Shown here in pieces: positions 11,449 to 22,955 of a DNA stretch of 64,000 bases. The stretch is from NCBI GenBank assembly GCA_000310025.1, contig FN649749.1, positions 2,724,297 through 2,788,296 on the forward strand, read 5' to 3'. The stretch's first letter is position 1; each line of letters opens with the position of its first letter. The notes below the pieces were generated by a model, which ran no database searches, was not told the origin of the DNA, and saw only the letters and a program-made list of their open reading frames with translations. Made by a program: the position numbers and the translations under genes. This DNA is from Ectocarpus siliculosus (taxonomy: Eukaryota > Sar > Phaeophyceae > Ectocarpales > Ectocarpaceae).

Positions 11449-12088
11449 GATGGAGAAAAAATATGAACGAAAATATGAAAACAGTATCAATAACCCATAT
11501 TGACACTTTCTTCGTTTCACTGAATTTGAGAGTGCAAACATGTGGGGTTGAAATACCGGGAAGTACTCGTGAGATACATCATATCTAAATTGCTGCCTAT
11601 GAATGTCGCGACGGTCGGCACGGCACTGTCGGTCGGAAACAACTACCCATCTGTATTTACTTGAAAAAAACTGGGCCTGCCTGTAGAGGCATATACTTCT
11701 AGACCATAATTCTTGTGAAATGTTTCTTATGAACCGGCCGGCACTGTTGCTGTCCATGTCTCCTCTCCCTTCGTACTTTCACATACTCAGGCCGAGCACG
11801 CCTGCAGTTGACCGAAAAGGTTAGTTACATCAAACATTAGACTAAAATGTCTGGTTGTTGTCTATTCCGATATTATCTCATCTATTTCTGTACCTCCTCT
11901 CTCGGCTCTTCTTGAACACTTGATCATGTGATATTGTGGGATGGCGTGAAAAACGAGAGTATCTGCACCACCCACCATGTTGTGGTTGATTAAATCTCGA
12001 CGACAAAATGTGTCAGACTGCTGTATGCACCTTCCGTCGAGAGCTAGAGTGGCAGTACCGCTGCTGTAGTCGCGTCGTGGGCAGCCGA

Positions 12089-12207
12089 GTGGAGCGCAAA
12101 TCTCCCACATCTCCAACATCTCCGAGTTTTTGGAGAGATGTGAGAATTGTGGAGCGCAAATCTCCCACATCTCCAACATCTCCGAGTTTTTGGAGAGATG
12201 TGAGAAT
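12089..12207. repeat. Two identical 59-bp tandem copies (period 60)
   Basis: The unit beginning GTGGAGCGCAAATCTCCCAC occurs twice without a mismatch, one base apart. Within each unit CTCCAACATCTCC and TGGAGAGATGTGAG can pair as a hairpin. It lies about 200 bp upstream of the start codon of secreted exon B and is absent from the matching place in unit A. Confidence 0.85.
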
Positions 12208-12416
12208 CTGAGTGCCGGAGATCAGAACGAGGTGTTGAGTCATCACGGGTCATCACCCATCACATCTCTCTCCCAAAGCCGCAAGGCTGGTAATCGGGCA
12301 GCTATTCTTCCTCAGGACAGCATATGAGGCTTGTTCGTAGGCTGCTCGACTTCGCACACGCTCCAATTTCACAATAAAGGACAGAGCCCCGATTACCTCG
12401 TTGGGTTCTGGCGGCG

Positions 12417-12749
12417 ATGGGGCGGTCTCACTCGTTTCGGTATCGACGGAGGCGGAGCCGCTTGAGGACAGCCGCGGCGGCTGCGGCATTGGCTGCATCT
12501 CTCGTGGCCGGCCAGGAAGCCGTTGTTGACCCATCAGAGCACACGGGTAACCGTGGGCAAACTCAAGACCAAGGACGGGTGGACTCTGTGCCACGGCAAG
12601 GTCCTGGGAAGGGGCCAGAAGGCGACACTCTGTACAAAGGGTTCAGTGCTTACGGCATGAGAGACGTCGGTGAGGAGTGCACACCCAGCCCTCTCTGGGT
12701 CAAAGACGTCGATGCGTCGAGCTATGAGCTGGGGTGCGAAGACATCGAG
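12417..12749 (+). CDS. First exon of a secreted/membrane-anchored protein, copy B of a tandem pair
   Basis: A 111-codon exon ending in GAG|GTGAGT, phase 0. It encodes a basic start (MGRSHSFRYRRRRSRLR), an Ala-rich hydrophobic segment ending near VAGQEA, and a conserved polar segment with RGQTQDQGRV, PGKGPEG, GEECTPSPLWVKDVD and SSYELGCED. It aligns with 2845-3204 through the whole exon, and the splice donor is kept. The match outside the signal segment is far better than in the surrounding DNA, which suggests selection on the protein. Several kb downstream lie the kinase B exons in the same order as in unit A. Role unknown; a receptor ectodomain is an inference from that order. Confidence 0.6.
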
Positions 12750-13117
12750 GTGAGTTTTTCCTCTTTGCTTGGCGGTGATGTGCAAGTTGAACCTCATGTA
12801 TATGATGCATACAATGGCAGAGGGCAGAGGAGGTCCGTGACTGCTGGCTGTTGTTGCTCTTGCAGGAGATGATTTTTCGTGTCTACTGCTGCCTCTACAT
12901 AACCATGCATGAAGCACGGAAGATTCCAAGAACCGGTTCCTCCATCCTGTGCTGTTGAGGTGCAACATCAATTCTTACCTGGTACACCATGGTACTGCTG
13001 AGTTGTAGACTTAATGCTGTATACGTGAGTGTACCGCAGTTTGGTCTGCACAGCTGCAAAGTAGAGATTGTTCCGAGGGCTCGCGCATTCAAGTACAGTC
13101 GACCCGCATATCGTTTT

Positions 13118-14905
13118 TCTTTTGGGTGTGTCTAACCCCCCCCCCGTCTGTATCTCCGCCCACAAGGCGCCAATCGAGCCAGGACATGCACGGCTGTGTT
13201 GCTGTGATGTAGGGCTATCGCGAGACCCACCGAACAGCCGAAACGGTGAAGGTTTGGTGCAGCCATGGCTGATGGGCAAAATATATCTGTTCCCCCAACC
13301 TGCCCCCCGGGGAAGGGATTAGTGTCTAAATCCCCCCCCGTCTGTATCTCCGCCCACAAGGCACCAATCAAGCCAGGACATGCGCGGCTGTGTTGCTGTG
13401 ATGTAGAGCTATGGCGAGACTTACCGAACAGCGGAAACGGTGCAGGTTTGGTGCAGCCATGGCCCATTGGGCAAAATATGTCTGTTGCCCCAATCTGCCC
13501 CCCGGGGGGGGATTAACCACTAAATCCCCCCCCGTCTGTATCCCCGCCCACAAGGCACCAATCGAACCACGAACACCGGTAGAAGTGTTTGAAACATGCG
13601 CGTAGAGCGCACAGCAGCGGGCAGCAGGTGAGGCGACCAGCACATCAAGTATTCCTGCCCACAACTTTACACGCACCCAAAGGGAACCGAACACTGCCTT
13701 CTACTCTTCTCGTGGCAGACTTCTTTCAGCTTTACAAGAAAGAATCCCACTGCTGTACATGTATGTAGCGCTTCAAGGCACCAATGAACTGTAGACGTGT
13801 GTGGAACGTGCACGTACTGCACACAGCAGCGGGCAGCAGGTGAGGCGACCAGTACATCAAGTATTCCTGCCCAGAACTTTTCACGCACCCAAAGGGAACC
13901 GAACACTGCCTTCGTCTCTTCTTGAGGCAGACTTCCTTCAGCTACACGGAATCCGACTGCTGTATGTAGCCCTTCAAGGCTTCCGTCGACACACAAACAC
14001 CGGTAGAAGCGTGTGGAATGTGCACGTACTGCACACAGCAGCGGGCAGCAGGTGAGGCGACCAGCACATCAAGTATTCCTACCCACAGCTGTACAGGAAC
14101 CGAACGCGGCCTTCTCACTGGTGGGGCAAAAGCCTTCCTTGCTTTCCCCTCCCCAGCGGTATGTTGTCACACAAGACTTCAGTCGACACAGGACATGATC
14201 AACTGTGTTGCTTCGCTGTAGGGCTACCGTATGACCCATCGTTGAGCCCCACCGGTTCCGTTCAGGTGGTACCACGGCCGGTGGCGTAAACTACGGTTGT
14301 GCCCCTGCGGGTGGGTGTGGGGTGGGGGAGGAAATGTGTCTAATACCCCACCATGGACCTCGCACCTCTGTACAAGGTTCCGATGGCCACACAAGAACCG
14401 CAGTAGAAGTGTAAAGATGATGCACGCACAGCACACAGCACACAGCTGCACTACACCACTGCAGCACAGCAACCAGGAGACACGGCACAAGGAGGGGGGG
14501 GGGACCTAGTACAGAATTTTGCGTGCATCATCTTTTACACTTCTACTGTGCGGTTCTTGTGTGGCCATCGGAGCCTAGTACAGAGGTGCGAGGTCTCGCG
14601 ATAGCTCTACATTACAGCAACACAGCCGTGCATGTCCTGGCTCGATTGGTGCCTTGTGGGCGGAGATACAGATGGAGGGGGATTTAGACACTAATCCCCC
14701 CCCGGGGGGCAGGTTGGGGCAACAGATATATTTTGCCCATCAGCCATGGCTGCACCAAACCTTCACCGTTTCGGCTGTTCGGTGGGTCTCGCGATAGCCC
14801 TACATCACAGCAACACAGCCGTGCATGTCCTGGCTCGATTGGCGCCTTGTGGGCGGAGATACAGACGGGGGGGGATTTAGACACACCCTTTTCTTTTTCA
14901 AAGCG
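13118..14905. mobile_element. Fold-back element with nested inverted and tandem repeats
   Basis: Outer arms: 13118-13330 is the near-perfect inverted complement of about 14683-14900 (GGGTGTGTCTAA at one end, TTAGACACACCC at the other). Inner arms: 14354-14425 is inverted at 14520-14596 around a loop of about 95 bases. The left arm contains a unit of about 190 bp repeated head to tail (about 13128, 13320, and a partial copy at 13513). A second tandem unit of about 200-220 bp follows (starts near 13578, 13797 and 13998; shared words GCAGCGGGCAGCAGGTGAGG, AAGTATTCCT). No transposase is seen inside. It is absent from the paralogous unit A, so it inserted after the duplication. Non-autonomous fold-back DNA transposon is the best guess. 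Confidence 0.7.
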
Positions 14906-16280
14906 TCTTTATCGCGGGGAACCGTCTTTAATATTCCGGGGACGATAACTCACCACCCCCGGGGTCAATGGAGGTGTACCATACGTCGAAAGACGCCCCG
15001 TTGCAGCAGGGATACATAGCACGAAACGAGAACACCGTACACTGGCGGTCACATCGTGGCAGGGGGTGAAAGTCGAATGTACTATATAACCGAGTTTGAA
15101 GTTGCTGCACCACTAGCAGTCACACACCACCCCCAGCAATACACTGCTGAGAGGTGGGTAGTATTGCATGGCAACGTTTTGCTAAGACAGCGTGGTCTCT
15201 ATATATTGTCATTGTTATGTTGTCGTTGTCCCCAGGTTGAAAATCTTGCCGACAGCTTTGACACACCGAACAAGTCCGCTGTTCCAACTCAAGCACGGAA
15301 CACGTGCTATGCCACACGCCACCTACCCGACAGGGACAAAACGACGAACATAAACCAGAAATTATCGGATAAGACAGACAGCACCAGAAACAAAAACAAG
15401 GCACACTTGAAAGAAGAAACAGATTCCATCGCTTTACGCGCCCCCCCCAAAAAAACTACCCCCTCCACATGTCCCCAAGAGTGGCCTGCACCTCACCCCC
15501 CCCCTTCGCTCTTCGCTTGACTTGAGTTTCATGGGTAAACGAATGCACAGTCGAAAGAAGGTATAGTGTTTCGCCGTACTCCCCGTCCTTCCCCTTCGCG
15601 TTCAAGAAGGAGCGGCAGTCCTCGAGACGAGAGCGGACGTCGGCCTCTGTAAACGACGTTGTCATGCACGACCCTGGCCTACCGTCGCCGTCTTCCTCTA
15701 CTCTTCACTGGACACATCGTCATCGAGGTCTATGTTGTCAAGGTCCTCCTCTACACCCCGCAGCTCCATTTCTATCTCTTCCTCCAACACCTCTGGGTCA
15801 TCCTCTACACGAAGCCACGTCTTCACTGCCTCACGGACTTGAACCTCATTGTCTTCAGCTGTTCTCTTCTGGCAATCGGTACACTCTCTCTGCTGCCCGT
15901 AGCCCTCCGCTCCGATGCCCCGACCACAAAACGCATGCATGGATCGCCCGCAAGGGCACAGATGAACCCCTGACCCAAGTTGAGACTTCATCGTGCACGT
16001 TGGTTCACCATATACTGTCAAGCCGGCGGTGGACGAGCCGCCAGCAGACGAGAAGAATCTCTCCATACCCACACGAAGTAGTAACGCCAGCAGCAGCAGA
16101 CAGCTTTCTGTGCTGTCTACACGGGCGTGCTGGTGTGCTGCACCATGAATTTTGGGAGGGGGGCCGAAAATAACACCTCCCCCCTATGTTGTATGTCTGC
16201 GGGGCACCCTGGTTCAAGATTTTGTTTCCGTCTTTATCGCGGGGAGTTGCCTTAAGACGAGCGTCTTTAAAGCGGGGACG
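14906..16280. repeat. Segment bounded by two similar GC-rich motifs in direct orientation
   Basis: CGTCTTTATCGCGGGGA is followed by a second CGTCTTTAA..GGGGACGA motif at 14906-14947, and the same pair recurs in the same orientation at 16222-16276. Such motifs resemble terminal repeats of small DNA transposons, but here they are direct, so either two element ends or a composite insertion is present. The zinc-finger ORF lies between them. Confidence 0.4.
15698..16072 (-). CDS. Hypothetical zinc-finger protein with acidic tail
   Basis: An open frame of 124 codons. It contains a Cys/His cluster (CTMKSQLGS, then HLCPCGRSMHAFCG, then ECTDCQ) that could bind one or two zinc ions, and an acidic C-terminus (LEEEIEMELRG, DNIDLDDDVSSEE). 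It lies between two transposon-like motifs and just beyond the fold-back element, and has no counterpart in unit A, so it is probably mobile-element derived. A separate small frame at 15456-15665 on the same strand (69 codons) follows. The 5' end is uncertain; no family is named. Confidence 0.35.
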   Translation of the reverse strand: MGMERFFSSAGGSSTAGLTVYGEPTCTMKSQLGSGVHLCPCGRSMHAFCGRGIGAEGYGQQRECTDCQKRTAEDNEVQVREAVKTWLRVEDDPEVLEEEIEMELRGVEEDLDNIDLDDDVSSEE

Positions 16281-17167
16281 AGTGTAATGGATGCAATGTA
16301 GCGCAGAAGAATTTTTGACGCTGGCTCTTTTCTCATACTATAAATCCAATACGGAGAGAGAAAACAACCTTCCCTCCGGTAACCTGGTATTTTGTACTTA
16401 CAGTGTAGCACAACACGTAGTTATCAGTAAGACGCCATGAAGAGGCGTCGTGCGTGCTGGCACGTTCAAGTTGCTACTGGAGCTGAAAAAAACAGTCCGA
16501 TTTCTGCACCGGAACCAAGCGGAATCTATAACATTTGTGACAGCCGTGCTCACCGCCACGAACCGTCAGCAGTAGCTACATAGTGGCATCAGCTACTACA
16601 GAGGAAACCCGGATTTCAGGAGATTTGGGTCAGTGGCGGCGAGCACACCCAGTACAAGACACCGTAATTTGCGGAGATTTTCCGGAGATTGATTAGGTCA
16701 CTGCTACAGCACAGAAGCAGATTTGAGATCACCAACGCACCCCCCCCGCTGCTATAAGACCTCCTACATGTAGTGATTATTAGTTCTTTGCACCAGGTTC
16801 CTGGCAACACCGACCTTTCGAGCGCCTGCCGTTCTGGCCCTTTTGGAGTGTGATTTCAAAGGAGGCGTGTGGAGGTAGACGCGTGAAATGTATGTTTTGA
16901 GCAACCGCTATTGCCGCCCTGTGCGTGAATCAACGATTTTTGTTTTTCGCGACGCCATCCGACTGGTATTGTGTGTCTGTCGTGCAATTTCCGCTGGTGC
17001 TCTTTCGTTTGTGTGTTTTTCAAAATTTGTCAACATCGAAATTCTCACTTGAAAATTCTTCTTGTTAGTGTGGTATTGTGGTATTGTGGTATTGTAATAC
17101 CTTTATAGGATTTAGTATGGTTAAACTTAAACTATACACCTCTTTGCTATATGGGTTCTTACCAATC

Positions 17168-17312
17168 AATGTTGTTGTTGTTGTTGCTGTCTTCACATTA
17201 AAAACCGTTCCGATCTCTCTCTATCTAGTAGCTTCATCTGTGCGTACCAGTCTAACACTTGACACTTGACGCGGTCGATTGCCGTGGTCACAGGCTAACC
17301 TTCCCTTGGCGC
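17168..17312 (+). repeat. Repeat A, copy 3 (partial)
   Basis: GTT-triplet run, TCTTCACAT, AAAACCGTTCCGATCTCTCT and GACGCGGTCGATT appear in the same order as at 26018. The purine-rich end is missing. Confidence 0.7.
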
Positions 17313-18718
17313 GAGAGTCTGGCATAGCCCGAAAAAAAAACGCCCCGTCTGTATGCTGGGATGTGTTTCTATTTTTTTTGTCCCAGGCGGTAGGTTGGTT
17401 TACAGCAGTACCGATGATCCCTCCCCACACACCGAAGCAACAACAATGACGATGACATCTGCCACGAGCTGTGTGTTTATCGCTCCCTTTCCTCGCCAGT
17501 GCTGTCTTTCGCCTCCTAGAAGTGTTGCGTGTTTAGCTGAGTGCTTCCTCTGTTTCTCCTGGTTTGGGGACAATTACCTGTCAAGCACGGCCATCTGTTG
17601 TCGGAGCGCGACAAAACCGGTGTGACGAAGAGTGCCCAAATTATCTTCCTCGTAAATCGGTGCTCTGCAGACCTCATTCTCGTCTAATGAAGGCGATAAT
17701 CTGAGGATGAAGGGAAAAATGTCGCGCTTCGCTCTCCGCGGCTCGTCATTAAAGCTCTGCGTACGCGCGTTACGTTTTTTGGTCTGCTACGCCCTGCGAC
17801 TACCACCAGTCCCCCCCCACGTAATACTTTCAACAGTGTGGACGTAACGGTGTGGTGTATAAACGTATACACCCTTCCATACCTAAGTGTACAGCTGTAC
17901 TTGCATAAATTGAAACATCCCCTCAAACAAACAGAAAAAACAAGCATTTGCAGAATCACAGAAAGAGGTCTCTCTTTCATTTTTCCTTTGCTTCTCTCGA
18001 CCCGTGCTTGTTCACCCAAACAAGCTTGGCTTTACGAAGATGATAGGAAACGTCGGGCATGCCGCCGTATTTTGCCGTTTATGGGTGGGTCTATGTTCGC
18101 CAGACTCTGTTTGAGAGGATTCCTCTGGAACAAGGCAATCCTTCTCTTGTATCGGTTTTCGCCGTGACCAGGGAATCCATTCTTCTTATATCCGTACTTC
18201 TTCCAATATCGATTGCCTTTGATCGTAGCCCGCACTGTATTGGACTCGATGAAGCCCTACATTGAGAACGAACCAGGGACATCCGGACCAAGAGATAGCA
18301 TGCATATATATGTACGCGAGAAATGGTGACACGAACCAACGGTGCCAAGAATAAATGTGGGCGGAATGAGGTCTCCGCTGGACACTACCTTGATAACCCG
18401 CAGCACATGCTGTTTGACCTGTACGACATCACCCCGAAGTAGTAGCTGCTTATGCGAGGTGAATATGAATCAGGGCGGTTCTAATCATCAACCTTTCGGG
18501 ATCTTGAGCCGGACTCGAATCTCGAATCTCGGTATCGAGGGTAGACTGAGCATCGTACCCGACCGCGAAACACAACAACCGGTGCAACCTGAGAGGAGAA
18601 CACGCCGTCCTTGACAGCACCGCAAAGACGGGCGTGCCTTGCAACAACTGTCAGCATAGGTCGTACCTTGTACGTATTGTTCGGCTGACCTCTTGTGTCG
18701 GCGGGAAATGTTTCACAG

Positions 18719-21700
18719 GATATGCTGGCAAACAACACGAGACTCGTCGGGGAGGGCCGTGTACGAAAAGTGTACTTGGCAGAGTACGGGGAACAAACGG
18801 TAGCTGTGAAGGTACTCCAGCACCAATCGGATACTCGCTTGCAGCAGATCGAGGTGGCAACCATGGATGCGGTGAGTTGGTTAAAAATGTGGTCCTGTGC
18901 CTCGCCCGAGACGACACTTGGGCTCGCATTTTGGCTTCACCTTTGCATCACTGGTCCTTGGCGGTTGGCTGTCTGGATGTTATTGCATTGGTGTCCCTGT
19001 CGTGAAGGTATACACATTTCCTGTTTGCGTTCTTATTTCTTCAGAAACCGTGTTGCCTCGTCCTTTGTTTTTTTCAAGTCCGCACCGGCCAAAACAGCTA
19101 AATGCGTGAGTGTGGTTGGCAAGTCGGTGACGACGCGAGAAAGGGCACCCAAGGTATAGCGGGGACGCAAGAGGTGCTCCCTAAAGGAGGGCATACGTTT
19201 GTGGTGTGCCTTCACGTATCTTGTTTCGTATCGTAAGTTACCCCACGTCTCCGGGTGTGACCGGGGGTCCAGCTGGCCTACAGTCACCCATTCCTCAGCA
19301 CATACCCGTCTTTTTGACATCGATCATTTTTTTTGTTCGAACTATGTGTAGTGTAAATGTTATCATTGTCGAAAAAGAGACATCGGTCCTCCAAACAACA
19401 GGACCGCCAGTAACAGCTAGAAAAGCAGCCCGAGGAACAGTGAAGTCGTAGCGCGACCCCAGCTAGTAGCGAGAATCAATAAACCAGGAACGTGCGCACC
19501 ATAGGTACACCGTATCCCTGCACGACCCCCTTAGCCTTCTGCGGTATTGCAGTCTGGATTCTTCCGAGGCGGGATGTGCAGTGAGTCATCTGATTCATGC
19601 TGGGGCATGGTTGGAGGTCGCGCTCATCACTAACGTATATTCCCAGCTGCATTTCAATATCGAACGGCACGAGTTAAGAGCGCGTGGGTGTTTTATCTTG
19701 CTCGCCGCATCTGCGCTACGGCAGAAGCCCTGTTGATACTGATGACATGTGATAAAAGGCCACCGCTCTAAACGTTGGTAGGAACACGTGAGATATTGAC
19801 TTGTTTGTGAGGCGAGCACACCACGTGAGAGCGTAAATCGCCATCGTGGGAGTTGTTGATTCCTCACCAAGGCGGATGGTAGCAGTGACATGAAACTTCC
19901 GCCCCTGCGCTCGGTGTATTTGGCGGATGCCACCAAACGACGTCAACCCACCCGATTCCTGCTCGTCTGTCTTGACGCCGATCGCGGGAGCAGGTCAGGG
20001 GCAATCCACACATCGTTCAAACACTGGGCATTTGCAACACCACGGTGGTAACCGAGGCCTACATGCTGGATATTCAATCCGCTGTGCGCAAGCGCATGAC
20101 GGCTCTACCGATCGGCGAGGCCGTCACGATGTCCTTGGACGCCGTGAGAGGCCTGCAAGCCCTCCACGAGGCTGTCGGAGGCCCAATCGTACACTTCGAT
20201 ATCAAACCAGCCCAGCTTCTGGTGACCGGCAACGGGCGAGTGAAGCTAAACGATTTTAACGTTGCCTGGTTCATGAGCCGACGGCCAGACGGGAAGCCGT
20301 GTCCGTTCAATATGCTGGCCCAAATACGGAATAGCGGCCCCTGGAGAGCTCCCGAGTACCTCACCCGAAAGGTCAGCGACAGGAGACCGCGCGAGTCGAG
20401 GTGTTTGTTTTATTTGATTGGTTCACTGTTGCGGTCGCCGAGGATGCTGGCTGCAAGACAAAGTCATAGTAGGCGGCAGGCGACAGCGTTGCTGACGGCC
20501 TTACCGGAGGATAGAAGTATATCTGGCGGGGCCACTGTTTTGTTTTGCGAATGTTACATGCCTTGTTTGAGTATGACCTTGTAGGACCGAATGGCGGCAG
20601 ATTCATTACGCCGATGGCGTTCATTGATGGAATACGCTGGGGACAACCAGGAAGACGCTGAGGACAACCAGGAGGTACGTCCCCCGCCCCCTCACCCAAG
20701 CACGTGCGTCAGCAACGTCCCCGAATGCACCTGCACCATGGCAATGGCGGTATCACAGTAAAACCTGACGGGCTGCAACTTCCCTCCACAGCGCTCAACA
20801 CCAACAACGGAACACCTCCGTCCAACCGTGAAAGAGCGGTGGAAATTCATATGGATGGTATGAGCCGCGGCTGTGCGGAACACATGACGTCGCGATTCTG
20901 TCAAGTCGGTTGCCGGTTTGAGACTTAACCTTCTGACTGGAAGTCTCAAGCTTTCTGAGCATGGAACTCACGGAGGTGTTGGTTAGCTTTAGGGGCGTCG
21001 GTTCCGCCTTCTGAGGCAATCACAAGTTCGTCTCCACGACACGACACCACGGAATGATAACAATATATGCAGCTCCTGCATGACCCCAACTGGTGCGTGT
21101 TCCAAACAGTTTATATGCTCATGTGTATCATTACAACACCCCCCCCCCCAACAGGACGTGCGCCTTGTTCCAACGGCGTTTTTCGCATCCCCATTGTTTT
21201 TGCCCCCTTTCATCGTCGTTTTGGTATCCTTTTTAGCCCATGACGGAGAAAATAGATATCTACAGGATGGGTCTAGTTTTGCGAAAATTTGTAGCTGGGG
21301 AAGGCATGCGCATACCAGGGGCGCGGGAAGCTAAGGGTGCTATCCCCGTTTTCCGCACAACGTGGCACAGGAGCTACAGTGAGGTGCGTCCGTTTAGTAT
21401 GATTTCGTCGTCCTCGCTAACCGCCTGACCAATGAACATTTCTCACTTTTAATGCGGGACAATCTAACGTGAACATAGGTCAACGGGCGTTACCTTGTCT
21501 GTATGTGTGAATCATATGTTGAAGCTGCTACAGTAGTGCGGGCAGTCGCCGCCTCCGCAAAAGATGGGTATGATCACGTCATTTAGTATGTGTGCCTCTC
21601 TATCGTTTGCATTATTCGCTCCCATGGAAGTACACGCAAGTCGCCCACCCGAAAAACTTGGTAAGAGTTCAGAACGTCCTTTCATCAGTTTGAAACCTGA

Positions 21701-22002
21701 ACGGGCTACATGCGATTTGAATGGGTTGTCAGCTTTGCCAATCATTCCATTGACAGCCCTTTTGAAGCACTGTTGTTAACGGGACGGCGACGTTGGCCGC
21801 CCTCCAATTTCGCCGACCCTGGTAACTACCCGTGGTCGTTGTTTTGCTGACCCTGCCTGACAACCCCGTGGACACCAATGTGCTTCCCATTGTATAGATC
21901 GTTCAAGACATGATTGCGGTGGAGGCCACGCAAAGACCGTCCGCTCGCGAAGTCTCTAAGCGGTTAGAGGTGATCCTGCAAGGGCTACCCCAAGTCCCCT
22001 AG
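18719..22002 (+). CDS. Divergent protein kinase domain, copy B (four exons, 5' part missing)
   Basis: Exons 18719-18871, 19994-20371, 21237-21383 and 21898-22002 (TAG at 22000) have the same lengths as in copy A except for a two-codon difference in the second exon, and the same phase-0 junctions. Motifs: VGEGRVRKVY, VAVKVL, NPHIVQTLGIC, VVTEAY, HFDIKPAQLLV, KLNDFN, PWRAPEY, KIDIYRMG, TQRPSAREV. As in copy A, DFG is DFN and the catalytic-loop Asn is Gln. Both copies have diverged (introns clearly less alike than exons) without frame damage, which argues that both are functional proteins. The acceptor at 18718 (TTTCACAG) shows that upstream exons exist. Confidence 0.85.
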
Positions 22003-22365
22003 ACAACAACAACACATCATTTTGGTGCCCAACCGTTTCAAGCAAGTGTGGTTGTGCACCTAGACTTGTCCCAGGACGGCCGGGTTCTGAGAGAACGACT
22101 CTGATCCTCCATGCTGTTGTGTCGACTTTGTTGTCGTCGTTGTGGCCGACGTTCGCTGCAGTTCACTAATGTAGGCATGAGCCGTCGTGCAAAACGGATG
22201 CTGAAAGCCTTGTCTGTAGCTTGATTTGAGATTGCATGCGTCCGTGAAGACGTGTCCGGCCGGAGAGAGAGACGAAATGAGTCCGCTCGCCAGTGAAGTC
22301 CCTGTAGTCGCGGAAACTACTCAAGAACTCGATGACCGTTATTCAGTCAGCTTATTTCGGAGGGG
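22003..22365. other. 3' flank of kinase B
   Basis: Homologous to the flank of kinase A (about 9888-10160), which marks the right limit of the duplicated unit near 22330. No gene. Confidence 0.5.
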
Positions 22366-22919
22366 GGGGGGGGGGTGTACTCATACTCATACTCATAGTC
22401 GTGCATGCCGTAGTCGTTTGACCATTGACCTCGCATCCCTACAAAGCCGGGACGGAGCACGCCGGGTTCTCACCGGACCAGGCTCTCACATCACCAAGCG
22501 CGAAGCGCCGTGAGGTATTTGGCGAGTCGCATGAAGGGTGAGCTGCATCCTGCTAAGGGTGTTCGGCATCTTGTGCTTACTTCCTTGCGTACGGATGACA
22601 GCTACGTATGACTTAATTTATTTTCTGGTGCTTTCACTTCCAGAGACAGTTATAAGCACTGTGTAACTGCCTCGAGGAAGCTTGACCATTTTAACACAAC
22701 GTGGTGCGATCATCCCCCGTTGCGCGGAGTGAGGTTTCTCGACCCCGCACAACATGATCTACTCGACCACCATTATGGTTACCGCCAAAAAAAAAACCAG
22801 AGGTGAAAAAAAAAGACGGTAACCTGGTTGCCGAGTTCGAAGTGAATTGGCTTGTTTTACAACGTCGTTGCCAAGCGACGAAAACCCAATCCCGATGGCA
22901 AACACCGAGTGGGGGGGGG
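22366..22919 (+). repeat. Repeat B, copy 1
   Basis: An element of about 550 bp starting after a poly-G run with ACTCATAGTCGTGCATGCCG. It contains CCGGGACGGAGCACGCCGGG, a hairpin GGTTACCG(A)n...CGGTAACC, and ends ACAACGTCGTTGCCAAGCGA..GATGGCAAACACCG and a poly-G run. Copies at 29058 and 48196. Immediately after this copy (22919-22955) a diverged copy of its own first 35 bases begins, a head-to-tail junction. No coding capacity. Confidence 0.85.
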
Positions 22920-22955
22920 GGACTCATAGCCGTGCAGGCCGTAGTAGTTAGACCA

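Larger units (their letters stand above)
9888..12088. other. 3' flank of kinase A and intergenic region
   Basis: Up to about 10160 this matches the flank of kinase B (about 22003-22330), including GTCGTCGTCG-rich DNA and GGCCGACGTT, so the duplicated block extends past the stop codon. Beyond that lie a GGGAC-word array (10922-11260) and a GA microsatellite. No gene recognised. Confidence 0.5.
12750..18718. other. Interval between secreted exon B and kinase B
   Basis: About 2.5 kb longer than the equivalent interval in unit A. Much of the excess is the fold-back element (about 13118-14905) and the adjacent zinc-finger ORF region (to about 16280). A short Repeat A copy lies at 17168-17312. From 16290 to 18718 no other feature is recognised, apart from weak homology to unit A just upstream of the kinase exon (about 18500-18718). 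Confidence 0.4.
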
